DNA of 64,000 nt, taken from NCBI RefSeq assembly GCF_002007205.1, contig NZ_LAZS01000009.1, positions 62,001 through 126,000 on the forward strand. The letters run 5' to 3'. Numbering within the stretch: position 1 is the stretch's first letter; each line of letters starts with the position of its first letter. Position numbers and translations under genes: made by a program. Shown here one piece after another: positions 52,115 through 62,134 of this stretch. The notes below the pieces were generated by a model, which saw only the letters and a list, made by a program, of their open reading frames with translations, was not told where the DNA came from and did not search any database. This DNA comes from Ensifer adhaerens. Lineage in GTDB: Bacteria; Pseudomonadota; Alphaproteobacteria; Rhizobiales; Rhizobiaceae.

Positions 52115-53728
52115 ATGATCTACGACTACATCATCGTCGGCGCCGGGTCGGCGGGTTGCATCCTTGCGAGCCGGCTCAGCGAAAATGGCCGCCATAAGGT
52201 TCTGCTGATCGAGGCCGGCGGCAGCGACAATTCCTTCTGGTTCAAGATCCCGGTCGGCTACGCCCGCAGCTACTACAATCCTCAAGTCAACTGGATGTAT
52301 TCGAGCGAGCCGGAGGCCGAGCTTCAGGATCGCAGCATTTACGTGCCGCGCGGCAAGGTCCAGGGCGGCTCCGGATCGATCAACGCGATGATCTATGTGC
52401 GCGGCGCGCGCGACGACTTCAACGACTGGAAAAACGCCGGCAATGCGGGCTGGGGCTATGACGACGTGCTTCCCTATTTCCGCCGGCTCGAAACCCATGC
52501 GCGCGGATCGTCCGAATGGCACGGCGGCGAAGGACCAATCCACATCACGCCGATGCGCGGCATGACGCATCCGATCACCGATGCCTTCCTCGAAAGCTGC
52601 GGATCGCTGCAGCTGCCGCTGAACGAGGATTTCAACGGCGCCTCGATCGAAGGTGCCGGGGTCTACGACGTCAACACCAACCATGGCCGGCGCTCGCATT
52701 CGAGCGCGGAATATCTGAGGCCCGCCCTCAAGCGGCCCAATCTCACGATCGAACGTTATGCTCAGGCCGAGAGACTGGTCTTTGGGGAAGATGGTCGCGT
52801 CACCGGTGTCGACGTCATCCAGAATGGCGCGCGCCGTCGTTTCACCGCCGGGCGCGAGGTCATCCTGGCTGCCGGCGCGGTGGGCAGCCCGCAACTGTTG
52901 CAACTCTCCGGGATCGGCGACGGCCAGACGCTGTCGTCGCTCGGCATCGAGACACGGCGGCATCTGCCGGCCGTCGGGCAGAACCTCCAGGATCATCTCT
53001 GCGCCAGCTTCTACTATCGCGCCACCATCCCGACGCTCAACGATGAGTTCGGTAGCCTGTTCGGCCAGATGCGCCTGGGCTTGCAATATTTGCTCACCGG
53101 CAAGGGCCCGTTTTCGATGAGCGTTAATCAGGCCGGCGGCTTCTTCCGCGGCAGGCCCGACGAAGAGCGGCCGAACATCCAGCTCTATTTCAACCCGCTC
53201 TCCTATCGCATCCCCAAGGACCCGAAGGCGGGCCTGAAGCCGGAACCCTATCCGGGCTACCTGATCTGCTTCAATTCCTGCCGGCCAACGAGCCGCGGCA
53301 GCATTTCGATCAGCTCCGCGGATATCGCGCAAAAGCCGCTGATCCGGCCGAACTATCTGACGACCGAGCGCGACATCGATGAAGTTTTGCAGGGGAGCCG
53401 TCTGGTGCGACGGATCGCGTCCGCCTCCGCCCTCTCTTCGCTGACCGCCGAAGAAATCTCACCGGCGCCCGTGGTTCAGAGCGACGAAGCACTAATGGAC
53501 TATTTCCGCGAAAACTCCGGATCGATCTATCACTTGTGCGGCACCTGCACGATGGGGCCGGATGAGACGAGCGCTGTCGTCGACAGCCACCTGCGGGTCC
53601 ACGGCGTACCCGGTCTGCGCGTCGTCGACGCCTCGATCTTCCCCAACATCACCGCCGGCAACATCAATGCGCCGACGATGATGGTTGCCGAAAAGGCGGC
53701 CGACCTGATCCTTGCGGATGCCGCTTAG
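52115..53728 (+). CDS. GMC family FAD oxidoreductase (choline dehydrogenase-like)
   Basis: A 537-residue glucose-methanol-choline oxidoreductase. FAD-binding motif IIVGAGSAGCILASRLSE is at residues 6-23, and GMC signature 1 is around GKVQGGSGSINAMIYVRGARDDF near 85. The second signature is GAVGSPQLLQLSGIG near 255. The active-site His is in YHLCGTCTMG near 475, and NINAPTMMVAEKAADLIL is the C-terminal hallmark. It oxidises an alcohol group, presumably on the pathway's polyol or sugar. It is 21 bases after the dehydratase gene and last in the operon. Confidence 0.92.
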   Translation: MIYDYIIVGAGSAGCILASRLSENGRHKVLLIEAGGSDNSFWFKIPVGYARSYYNPQVNWMYSSEPEAELQDRSIYVPRGKVQGGSGSINAMIYVRGARDDFNDWKNAGNAGWGYDDVLPYFRRLETHARGSSEWHGGEGPIHITPMRGMTHPITDAFLESCGSLQLPLNEDFNGASIEGAGVYDVNTNHGRRSHSSAEYLRPALKRPNLTIERYAQAERLVFGEDGRVTGVDVIQNGARRRFTAGREVILAAGAVGSPQLLQLSGIGDGQTLSSLGIETRRHLPAVGQNLQDHLCASFYYRATIPTLNDEFGSLFGQMRLGLQYLLTGKGPFSMSVNQAGGFFRGRPDEERPNIQLYFNPLSYRIPKDPKAGLKPEPYPGYLICFNSCRPTSRGSISISSADIAQKPLIRPNYLTTERDIDEVLQGSRLVRRIASASALSSLTAEEISPAPVVQSDEALMDYFRENSGSIYHLCGTCTMGPDETSAVVDSHLRVHGVPGLRVVDASIFPNITAGNINAPTMMVAEKAADLILADAA

Positions 53729-53987
53729 GGCGGAACGATGCTCCGGGCCAAACGGGCTGGACCATCGTTGCGGCGGATCACGGGCACAGGGGGAAAATTG
53801 CCGCCTGTGCGTGACAGCATACGTGAATTGCCATCGCCGGTCGGGCATGGCTATACTTCCCGCACTTCATAGCCGCCGATATCTGGTGCTTGCCCCTGCC
53901 GAACGATCGTTGCCACCGCGCTCGACGCGGCGAGGTTATGGCCGTGGAACTTTGGCAATGCGCCGCGAGCCTGCGAGGGAGAGACGC

Positions 53988-55727
53988 ATGCCGAGTTCCC
54001 GCTTGAAGAGCCTGTCCGTCACGCTGTTTGTTTCGTTAAGTCTTCCGCCTTGGGCAGTGCAGGCGGCCTCGCCGGAGCCGGTGAAGGCCGTGCATGGCAT
54101 GGTGGTGACCGCACAGCACCTGGCAACGGATATCGGTGTCGAGGTGCTGAAGAACGGCGGCAATGCGGTGGATGCCGCGGTTGCCGTCGGTTACGCGCTC
54201 GCCGTCACCTATCCGACCGCCGGCAATATCGGCGGCGGTGGCTTCATGACCATCCGTTTCAAGGACGGCAAGACCACCTTCCTCGATTTCCGCGAACGGG
54301 CGCCGCAGGCGGCGACCAAGAGCATGTATCTCGATGCGAAGGGAGATTTCGTCAAAGGGGCGAGCACCGATGGCTATCTCGCCGTCGGCGTGCCCGGGTC
54401 GGTCATGGGCTTCGAGGTCGCCCGCAGCCGCTATGGCACCAAGCCGCTTTCCGAGCTGATCGAGCCTGCGGTCGCGCTCGCCAAAGAGGGTTTCGTGCTG
54501 GAGGAGGGCGATATCAATGCGTTCCGGGGCAGGACCGATAGGCTTGCCAAGGATCCGGCCGCAGCGGCGATCTTCCTGAATGACGGCAAGCCGTTCGCGG
54601 TCGGCGAGAAGCTGGTCCAGGCCGATCTTGCCGCGTCGCTTTCGAGCATAGCCGAAAAGGGGACCGATGCCTTCTACAAGGGCGCGATCGCCGATCAGAT
54701 CGTCAAGGCGAGTGCGGAGAAGGGCGGCGTGCTCGCCAAAGCCGATTTCGAGCGTTATGCGGTGCGCGAACTGGAGCCGGTCAAGTGCAACTATCGCGGC
54801 TATGACATCGTCTCTTCGCCGCCGCCATCCTCCGGTGGCGTGATCATCTGCGAAATCCTCAACGTGCTCGAAGGCTATCCGATCTCCTACATGGGCTACG
54901 GCGCCGCCGAGACCGTGCATGTGATGATCGAGGCCATGCGTCATGCCTATGTCGATCGCAACACCGCGCTCGGCGATCCGGACTTCGTCGAAAACCCGGT
55001 CTCCAAGCTCACCGACAAGGCCTATGCCAAGGAAATCCGAGGCAGGATCGACCCGTTCCGCGCCGGCGTTTCCGCGACGCTGATCCCCAAGGGTTTCGGT
55101 GAGAGCAAGGAGACGACGCACTATTCGATCATCGATGACGAAGGCAATGCCGTCGCCGTCACCTATACGCTGAACGGCTCCTTCGGCGCCGGCGTGGTGG
55201 CGCCTGGAACCGGCATCCTGCTCAACAACGAGATGGACGACTTCACCGCCAAGCCCGGCGTTCCCAATCTCTACGGGCTCGTGCAGGGCGAGGCCAACGC
55301 GATCGCACCAGGCAAGACGCCGCTGTCGTCGATGAGCCCGACGATCATCTCCAAGGACGGCAAACCCTTCATGGTGATCGGCAGCCCGGGCGGTGCGCGC
55401 ATCATTACCATCACGCTCGAAGCGATCCTCAACGTCATCGATCACGGCATGAACATCCAGGAAGCGGTGGACGCGCCGCGCATCCATCACCAGTGGCTGC
55501 CGGACAAGGTGTTCATGGAGCCCTATGCGCTTTCGCCCGATACCCGCAAGCTGCTTTCGGCTATGGGCCATGACGTCGAGATCGACGAAAGCTGGACGAT
55601 CTGGGGGCAGGCGACCGGTATCCTCGTCGGCGGCGAGAGCCTCGCCGACATCGAGGCTGGCGGCGGCGCCCGCTACAATGGCGCCGTGGACAGCCGCATC
55701 GGCGCGGGCGCTGCGCGCGGCTACTAG
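53988..55727 (+). CDS. ggt: Gamma-glutamyltransferase (periplasmic)
   Basis: A 579-residue precursor of the gamma-glutamyltranspeptidase family, which cleaves gamma-glutamyl bonds of glutathione and transfers the glutamyl group. The signal peptide is residues 1-28 (SVTLFVSLSLPPWAVQA). The large subunit has FLDFRERAP with the substrate-binding Arg. Autocleavage should occur before the Thr of KETTHYSIIDDEGNAVAVTYTLN near residue 385, creating the small subunit with nucleophilic Thr. SSMSPTI and GSPGGARII form the oxyanion and binding loops. The start at 53988 gives the signal peptide and has gaggga upstream. A 259-base gap separates it from the GMC gene, so it is its own transcript. Confidence 0.92.
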   Translation: MPSSRLKSLSVTLFVSLSLPPWAVQAASPEPVKAVHGMVVTAQHLATDIGVEVLKNGGNAVDAAVAVGYALAVTYPTAGNIGGGGFMTIRFKDGKTTFLDFRERAPQAATKSMYLDAKGDFVKGASTDGYLAVGVPGSVMGFEVARSRYGTKPLSELIEPAVALAKEGFVLEEGDINAFRGRTDRLAKDPAAAAIFLNDGKPFAVGEKLVQADLAASLSSIAEKGTDAFYKGAIADQIVKASAEKGGVLAKADFERYAVRELEPVKCNYRGYDIVSSPPPSSGGVIICEILNVLEGYPISYMGYGAAETVHVMIEAMRHAYVDRNTALGDPDFVENPVSKLTDKAYAKEIRGRIDPFRAGVSATLIPKGFGESKETTHYSIIDDEGNAVAVTYTLNGSFGAGVVAPGTGILLNNEMDDFTAKPGVPNLYGLVQGEANAIAPGKTPLSSMSPTIISKDGKPFMVIGSPGGARIITITLEAILNVIDHGMNIQEAVDAPRIHHQWLPDKVFMEPYALSPDTRKLLSAMGHDVEIDESWTIWGQATGILVGGESLADIEAGGGARYNGAVDSRIGAGAARGY

Positions 55728-55934
55728 AGCCCGGCGAAACAGCGGCGAGACATGCGCGACATCCCCTGAAAGAGCGGCGGATCGGCGTTTCGCCGCGCTA
55801 TTTCGCGCGTGCGATCACCGCGCGCTCGCGCGAAAAAGATTTGAAAGCGGTTTCGGTTGAATTTATTATGTTTTCAGAGCGTGCGGGCGCACGCGTCCGT
55901 ACGCTTTGGTCAAGCTTCATTCGTGGAGGTTGTC
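55728..55934. other. Intergenic region before the SPW protein
   Basis: No gene seen. The first part is GC-rich with cggcgaaac and gtttcgccg arms separated by about 45 bases. The second part (55838-55880) is AT-rich (gaatttattatgttttc) and probably holds the promoter for the gene at 55935. Confidence 0.35.
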
Positions 55935-56291
55935 ATGGCACTGATGGAAGGAAAGAAAGCACAGGACTGGATCAATCTGGTTCTTGCCCTCTGCCTGTTC
56001 GTCTCCCCCTGGATCATGGGCTTCGTTGTCGAAAGCGTTCCGGCCTGGAACGCTTGGGCCGCCGGTGTCGTGCTCGCCATTCTGGCGATCGCGACGCTTG
56101 CCATGTTCGCGGAATGGGAAGAATGGGCAAGCCTCATCGTCGGGCTCTGGGTGATCGCTTCGCCCTGGCTGCTTGGATTCTCGACCAGTCCCAACGCAAT
56201 GTGGACGCATGTCGTCCTCGGGGCGCTGGTGACCGCACTCGCGATCTGGGCTGTCTGGGACGAACGGCAGCATCCGCATGCGCATGCATGA
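55935..56291 (+). CDS. SPW repeat membrane protein
   Basis: A 118-residue small membrane protein with four hydrophobic segments arranged as two SPW repeats. Each contains the Ser-Pro-Trp signature (LCLFVSPWIMGF near residue 20 and VIASPWLLGF near residue 80). The C-terminus is His-rich (RQHPHAHA). A ggagg site lies just before the ATG. The family has no defined function. The His tail could bind metal, which is an inference only. Confidence 0.9.
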   Translation: MALMEGKKAQDWINLVLALCLFVSPWIMGFVVESVPAWNAWAAGVVLAILAIATLAMFAEWEEWASLIVGLWVIASPWLLGFSTSPNAMWTHVVLGALVTALAIWAVWDERQHPHAHA

Positions 56292-56307
56292 CGATGAGTG
56301 AGAGAAG

Positions 56308-56339
56308 TCGCGGCCCGGCGCCGCTGCACCGGGCCGCGA
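56308..56339. terminator. Bidirectional hairpin between SPW and hydrolase genes
   Basis: An 11-base perfect stem (tcgcggcccgg / ccgggccgcga) with a 10-base loop lies between convergent stop codons. Confidence 0.6.
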
Positions 56340-56378
56340 TCGGCCATCAATCCGTGTCGACCGACGCTCGAATGCGCA

Positions 56379-57272
56379 CTAATGCGCCTGCAGGAACCGC
56401 AATATATCCGCAGTAAACTGCTGCGGACCCTGCAAAAGCGAGAAGTGGCTGACTTCGGGCTGGATCAACAGACCGGCATTCGGAATGCTATCGGCCATCA
56501 ACAGCGTATTCTTGCGCCTGATGACTTCTTCGTGGTCGCCATCGACAATCCAGACCGGAGTTCCGATGCTTCGGAGATCTTTCGGCGTGATCTCCGGTTG
56601 CGAGGCCCACATCGCGCTCATCTTGCCGAGGAAGTCATCATATTCGTCTGGAGTTGAAGACAAGTCCTTGTATTCCTTGGAAACGCGCTGGAGGTATTGG
56701 TCGAAAACAATACTGTCGGAAATATCCTCTATACCGGACGGATCGCTGTTTGCCGCAAAAGCGAAGACGCCTCTGATCCGGTCCGGATTGTGAATCGCCA
56801 GCTTGAGGCCGATGATCGCGCCGTCACTCCAGCCGATGATCGCAGCCTGAGATATGTCCAGATGATCCATGAGCGCAACGACATCCGACGACATGAGATC
56901 GTAGCTAAAGGGACGTTCGTCGCGCGTGCTGCGTCCATGGCCGCGGCTGTCCATGACGACAACGCGATAGTTCTTGGCAAGGTCGGGAACCTGATGTCCC
57001 CAGTAATTGGAGTTGGCGAGGCCGCCATGCAACATGATAACGGGCTCGCCTGACCCGAACATCGCATACCAGATCTTGGCTCCGTCAACCGATACAAAGC
57101 CGTGATCGTTCGTCGTCGGAAGCTGCGGCGTGGCGGGCAGCGTACGCCACCTGGGCTTCTCCGTTGCCGCCGCAGTACTGATCAGCCCAGCGGCGATGAA
57201 CACTGAAAGCAGGATATGCACCGCCAGAGAAAGAAGGCCTCCCGCTCGGACATCTGTTGCCTGGCTGACCAT
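56379..57272 (-). CDS. Exported alpha/beta hydrolase
   Basis: A 297-residue alpha/beta-fold hydrolase with an N-terminal hydrophobic signal (about residues 12-36, LSLAVHILLSVFIAAGLI, cleavage after TAAA). The oxyanion loop is MLHGGLANSNYWG near residue 80. The nucleophile elbow is GWSDG near 150, the acid is in WIVDGDHEEV near 245, and the His is in VSHFSLLQG near 275, so the triad is complete. Substrate is unknown. It is divergent from the que operon and less GC-rich than most neighbours. Confidence 0.85.
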   Translation of the reverse strand: MVSQATDVRAGGLLSLAVHILLSVFIAAGLISTAAATEKPRWRTLPATPQLPTTNDHGFVSVDGAKIWYAMFGSGEPVIMLHGGLANSNYWGHQVPDLAKNYRVVVMDSRGHGRSTRDERPFSYDLMSSDVVALMDHLDISQAAIIGWSDGAIIGLKLAIHNPDRIRGVFAFAANSDPSGIEDISDSIVFDQYLQRVSKEYKDLSSTPDEYDDFLGKMSAMWASQPEITPKDLRSIGTPVWIVDGDHEEVIRRKNTLLMADSIPNAGLLIQPEVSHFSLLQGPQQFTADILRFLQAH

Positions 57273-57583
57273 GAACCCTCTCCCCGTATCACTGTCGATT
57301 GGAAGTTCGCACTGCCTGGGTCTGCAAAAGCACTGAGGTCAGCCGGCGAGCGGCGACAGTCTGGGTTGCAAATATACGCAAGTTTCGCGCAGTCGCTAAT
57401 CACCTGTTTGGGGGATCAGTGTTGTGAATTCGCGCGTCAACCTGCCTGTTCTGATGAATAATCGAGAAAAAATCGCTGCGCTGATGGCGCCGTTGCTTGA
57501 GAGTTCATTCGTTTCCCGCTTTACCTGCGATTCAAGATAACGCTTCCCATCTGTCCTGCTTTGGCCTAGAAAGCGCGCCGTAA
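57273..57583. other. Divergent region upstream of the que operon
   Basis: No gene seen. An AT-richer stretch at 57440-57540 (atgaataatcgagaaaaaat) may hold the promoter for the que transcript, which then carries the riboswitch at 57584-57616. Confidence 0.4.
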
Positions 57584-57616
57584 TCCGGTCGCAGCCTACC
57601 CGGTCAAAACAAGGAC
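57584..57616 (+). promoter_or_regulatory. preQ1-I riboswitch controlling queCDE
   Basis: The element reads CCGG (57585-57588), loop TCGCAGCCTA, recognition C (57599), CCGG (57600-57603), then the A-rich tail TCAAAACAAGGA. This closely follows the short preQ1 class I aptamer of Thermoanaerobacter tengcongensis (GGTCGCAG, CCC, ACAAAACAAGG). The tail contains the AAGGA ribosome site 8 bases before queC ATG. Ligand binding would form the H-type pseudoknot and hide the ribosome site, repressing translation of the queuosine operon when preQ1 is ample. Confidence 0.88.
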
Positions 57617-57623
57617 ACCTATC

Positions 57624-58334
57624 ATGAAGACGATTGTCATCTGCTCCGGCGGATTGGACTCGGTATCGCTTGCCCACAAGGTCGCAGCCGAGCAGGAACT
57701 CATCGGCCTGCTCTCCTTCGATTATGGCCAACGGCACCGCAAGGAACTGGACTTTGCCGCCGCCTGTGCAAGGCGGCTCGATGTTCCGCATCAGATCATC
57801 GACATCCGTGCCATCGGGGCCCATCTCACCGGATCGGCGCTGACGGATAATGTCGACGTGCCCGACGGCCACTACGCCGAGGAAACCATGAAGGCGACGG
57901 TGGTTCCGAACCGCAACGCCATCATGCTCGCCATCGCCTTCGGGCTTGCCGCCGCGCAAAAGGCGGATGCGGTGGCGGTCGCCGTTCATGGCGGCGACCA
58001 TTTCATCTATCCCGATTGCCGCCCCGGCTTCATCGACGCCTTTCAGGCGATGCAGAACCATGCGCTCGACGGCTATGCCGACGTCAGGCTCTATGCGCCC
58101 TATGTGACGATCTCGAAGGCGCAGATCGTCAGCGACGGCGAAAGCCATGCGACGCCCTTTGAAGAGACGTGGTCCTGCTACAAGGGCGGCGATCGCCATT
58201 GCGGCCGCTGCGGCACCTGCGTCGAGCGGCGCGAGGCCTTCCATCTGGCTGGTGTCGCGGATCCGACCGACTACGAGGACCCGGATTTCTGGGTGTCGGC
58301 GACATCGGCTTTTTCAGCCGAGGAGGTGAAGTGA
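57624..58334 (+). CDS. queC: 7-cyano-7-deazaguanine (preQ0) synthase
   Basis: A 236-residue ATP-dependent enzyme converting 7-carboxy-7-deazaguanine and ammonia to preQ0 in queuosine synthesis. The PP-loop SGGLDSV is at residues 8-14. The zinc site is the C-terminal cysteine cluster [24 protein letters not shown] near residues 190-215, with all four Cys present. The start is 8 bases after the riboswitch tail that contains its ribosome site. It overlaps queD by one base (TGATG). Confidence 0.95.
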   Translation: MKTIVICSGGLDSVSLAHKVAAEQELIGLLSFDYGQRHRKELDFAAACARRLDVPHQIIDIRAIGAHLTGSALTDNVDVPDGHYAEETMKATVVPNRNAIMLAIAFGLAAAQKADAVAVAVHGGDHFIYPDCRPGFIDAFQAMQNHALDGYADVRLYAPYVTISKAQIVSDGESHATPFEETWSCYKGGDRHCGRCGTCVERREAFHLAGVADPTDYEDPDFWVSATSAFSAEEVK

Positions 58335-58690
58335 TGTTCCGGATCACCAAGGAATTCCATTTCTCCGCCTCGCACCAATTGACGAGCCTGCCGGCCGAAC
58401 ATCAATGCGCCCGGCTGCACGGCCACAACTACGTCGTCGAGGTCGAACTCTCTGGAGCGGAACTCAACGAGCACGGCTTCGTGCGCGACTATCACGAGCT
58501 CTCGCCGCTGAAGCGCTACATCGACGAAAGCTTCGATCACCGTCATCTGAACGATGTTCTCGGCCACGATCGGGTCACGGCCGAATGTCTGGCCAAGCAC
58601 TTCTACGATTGGTGCAAGGCACGGCTGCCGGAAACATCCGCCGTGCGCGTCAGCGAGACGCCGAAGACCTGGGCGGAATACCGGCCATGA
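58334..58690 (+). CDS. queD: 6-carboxy-5,6,7,8-tetrahydropterin synthase
   Basis: A 118-residue member of the PTPS family making 6-carboxytetrahydropterin from dihydroneopterin triphosphate. The zinc His residues are in FSASHQL near residue 14 and [11 protein letters not shown] near 32. The catalytic Cys is in HQCARLHGH near 27, and the acidic ETPKTW end is typical. It is coupled to queC (one-base overlap) and to queE (four-base ATGA overlap). Confidence 0.95.
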   Translation: MFRITKEFHFSASHQLTSLPAEHQCARLHGHNYVVEVELSGAELNEHGFVRDYHELSPLKRYIDESFDHRHLNDVLGHDRVTAECLAKHFYDWCKARLPETSAVRVSETPKTWAEYRP

Positions 58691-59424
58691 CCGGGCCGAC
58701 AGAAACGCGCATCCGTGTCAGCGAGATCTTCGGGCCGACGATCCAGGGCGAGGGCATCCTGATCGGGCTTCCGACCGTGTTCGTGCGCACGGGCGGCTGC
58801 GACTATCGCTGCAGCTGGTGCGACACGTTGCACGCCGTCGACAGCGAGTACCGCGACCAATGGCTGCCGATGGGCGTCGAAGAGATCTGGCGAGAGGTCG
58901 TCAGGCTGTCCGGCGGCAAGCCGCTGACAGTGTCACTTTCCGGCGGCAATCCGGCGATCCAGCCGCTTGGCCCCCTGATTTCGCGCGGACGGGAAGACGG
59001 CTACCGCTTCGCCCTGGAGACGCAAGGCAGCATCGCCAAGGGCTGGTTTGCCGATCTCGACGTGCTGGTCTTGAGCCCGAAACCGCCGTCGAGCGGCATG
59101 GAAACGGACTGGCGGGCATTCGACGACTGTCTTCGGATGGCGGCGGGCGGCCCAGAGCTGGCGCTGAAGGTCGTCGTCTTCGACGAGCGCGACTATGCCT
59201 ACGCCCGCGATGCGGCGGCGCGCTACCCGCATCTGCCGCTCTACCTGCAGCCCGGCAATCATACGCCGCCGCCGCCCGATGATGACGACGCCACGGTGGA
59301 TATCGACGGCATCATGGACCGCATGCTCTGGCTCGTCGGCAAGGTGACGGAGGATCGCTGGTTCGAGGCGCGTGTTTTGCCGCAGCTGCACGTCCTGCTG
59401 TGGGGCAACCGGCGCGGCGTGTAG
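58687..59424 (+). CDS. queE: 7-carboxy-7-deazaguanine synthase (radical SAM)
   Basis: A 245-residue radical SAM enzyme forming 7-carboxy-7-deazaguanine from carboxytetrahydropterin. The cluster motif CxxxCxxC is Cys38, Cys42 and Cys45 ([12 protein letters not shown]), preceded by GPTIQGEG, the QueE signature. [10 protein letters not shown] near residue 88 contributes to S-adenosylmethionine binding. It overlaps queD by four bases. The GTP cyclohydrolase and later queuosine genes are not in the window. Confidence 0.95.
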   Translation: MTGPTETRIRVSEIFGPTIQGEGILIGLPTVFVRTGGCDYRCSWCDTLHAVDSEYRDQWLPMGVEEIWREVVRLSGGKPLTVSLSGGNPAIQPLGPLISRGREDGYRFALETQGSIAKGWFADLDVLVLSPKPPSSGMETDWRAFDDCLRMAAGGPELALKVVVFDERDYAYARDAAARYPHLPLYLQPGNHTPPPPDDDDATVDIDGIMDRMLWLVGKVTEDRWFEARVLPQLHVLLWGNRRGV

Positions 59425-59514
59425 GCGGCCAGCGCCGTCCCGCGATGACCGATTGGACAATAATCTTCCTCTATGGTCCAAAGGTGGGCAACACCCGCGG
59501 GGGGCGAGACGGCC

Positions 59515-59865
59515 ATGCAAGTGAAGACGAAACGTGTCTACAAACCGAAGGCCGACGGCGACGGCACGCGCATTCTCGTCGATCGCCTGTGGCCGCGCGG
59601 GATGACCAAGGCGGAGGCCGCGGTCGACGTGTGGCTGAAGGAGATCGCTCCGTCGACGGAGCTGCGCCGCTGGTTTCACGGAGACGAGGGCAACTGGGCC
59701 GAATTCGGCGAACGCTACTTGGCGGAGCTCAAGGGCAACCAGGCTGCCGTGGATCTGTTGCGCCAGCGGATCGCCGGCGGTCCGGTGACCTTGCTCTACA
59801 GCGTGAAGGACGAGGCGCACAATCACGCGGAACTTCTCAAGGCATATGTGCTGGACCACCGATAG
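59515..59865 (+). CDS. DUF488 family protein
   Basis: A 116-residue cytoplasmic protein with the DUF488 hallmarks ILVDRLWPRGMTKAEA near residue 20, WLKEIAPSTELRRWF near 40 and TLLYSVKDEAHNHAELL near 95. The function is unknown, and the family is widespread in rhizobia. The start has ggggcgag upstream. It lies 90 bases after queE and may be a read-through member, but it has no known queuosine role. Confidence 0.88.
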   Translation: MQVKTKRVYKPKADGDGTRILVDRLWPRGMTKAEAAVDVWLKEIAPSTELRRWFHGDEGNWAEFGERYLAELKGNQAAVDLLRQRIAGGPVTLLYSVKDEAHNHAELLKAYVLDHR

Positions 59866-60095
59866 GCGCTCGTCATCCTCCGATCCCTCCGGCCGGATCA
59901 TCGCCTGCACCCGCCATTGCGTCGCCGCAATCCATCTTTGCTAATTTAGCACTCCATGCAATGCCGGCGAGCATCGCCTGAAGCTGGAAAACAACGAAGG
60001 CGCGAATTTTCTGATCCGCGGTGTCGGGATGCGCATTCGCCGCGCGTCTTAATCTCGAAGCCGGTGTTGGACCGGAGACAACAAGGAGATTGAGA

Positions 60096-60959
60096 ATGTT
60101 TCGTACCGCTTTGATTGCAGGCGCGCTGCTGCTTTCCGGCACCGCATTTGCCGAAGCCGAGCCGGTGGGCAATCGCGTCGACGTCAACGGCATGAAGATG
60201 TATTACGAGGTCTCGGGCGAGGGCGAACCGCTGGTCGTGCTGCACGGCGCCTATATGAACATTCCGTCGATGGGTGCAATCATTCCGAAGCTGGCCGAGA
60301 CCCACAAGGTCTATGCGGTCGAGCTGCAGGGCCATGGCCGCACCACGGATATCGACCGCCCGATCACCTATCCGAACCTCGCCGACGATGTCGCCGCCTT
60401 TATGGACGCCGTCGATCTCAAGAAGGCCGATGTCTTCGGCTATTCGATGGGTGCCGCCGCCGGTCTGCAGCTGGCGATCCGCCACCCGGAGAAGGTCAAC
60501 AAGCTTGCCGCCGCATCCGTCGCCTATGATGCCGAAGGTTGGCAGCCGGAGTTCAAGGCGGTCATCCCGCAGATGACGGTCGAGATGATCGTCGGCCTGC
60601 CCTTTGCCGAGGACTATCGCAAGCTCGCCGCCAACCCGGACGGCTTCCCGGAGCTGGCCCGCAAGCTGATCCAGCTCGAAAAGGAGCCGATGGCCTGGGA
60701 GGCTGACGTCAAGGCGTTGAAGGCGCCGGTTCTGATCATTGCCGGCGATGCCGACGTTTCGACGCTCGATCACAACGTCGCGATGTTCCGCCTGCTCGGC
60801 GGCGGCGCGATGGGCGACATGGGCAAGCCGCTTTCGGCTTCGCGTCTCGCCATCCTGCCAGCAACGTCACACACGGCAGTGATCAATCAGACGGACCTGC
60901 TGTTAGCCTTCATCGAGCCCTTCCTGAAGGGTGAGACGCCGAAGGGCATGTTCCTGTAA
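60096..60959 (+). CDS. Exported alpha/beta hydrolase
   Basis: A 287-residue alpha/beta hydrolase with a signal peptide (residues 1-20, cleavage AFA). The HG loop is VVLHGAYMN near residue 50, the nucleophile elbow GYSMG near 113, acid in IIAGDADV near 218, and His in ATSHTAVIN near 258. The substrate is unknown. The start has aaggag 9 bases upstream. It is monocistronic, ended by a perfect 12-base hairpin. Confidence 0.88.
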   Translation: MFRTALIAGALLLSGTAFAEAEPVGNRVDVNGMKMYYEVSGEGEPLVVLHGAYMNIPSMGAIIPKLAETHKVYAVELQGHGRTTDIDRPITYPNLADDVAAFMDAVDLKKADVFGYSMGAAAGLQLAIRHPEKVNKLAAASVAYDAEGWQPEFKAVIPQMTVEMIVGLPFAEDYRKLAANPDGFPELARKLIQLEKEPMAWEADVKALKAPVLIIAGDADVSTLDHNVAMFRLLGGGAMGDMGKPLSASRLAILPATSHTAVINQTDLLLAFIEPFLKGETPKGMFL

Positions 60960-60968
60960 CAACAACGA

Positions 60969-60996
60969 ACGGCGCCACCTCCGCAGGTGGCGCCGT
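60969..60996 (+). terminator. Strong hairpin after the hydrolase gene
   Basis: acggcgccacct-ccgc-aggtggcgccgt, a 12-base perfect stem 9 bases after the stop codon, then ccttct. It is very stable and also faces the convergent ABC ATPase gene. Confidence 0.75.
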
Positions 60997-61018
60997 CCTT
61001 CTCATGGTGGATATCGCT

Positions 61019-61057
61019 TAGAGCGCCGTGCGTTCATACGAACGCACAAAGGACGCT

Positions 61058-61060
<3 letters not shown>
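61019..61060. repeat. Second copy of the palindromic intergenic repeat
   Basis: tagagcg/cgctcta outer arms and gtgcgttc/gaacgcac inner arms, with the conserved asymmetric joins GCGCCG and CAAAGGACGC. This aligns with part one of the repeat at 10783-10826. Its last three bases are the reverse complement of the TAG stop codon of the adjacent ABC ATPase gene. Confidence 0.7.
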
Positions 61061-62130
<1,070 letters not shown>

Positions 62131-62134
<4 letters not shown>

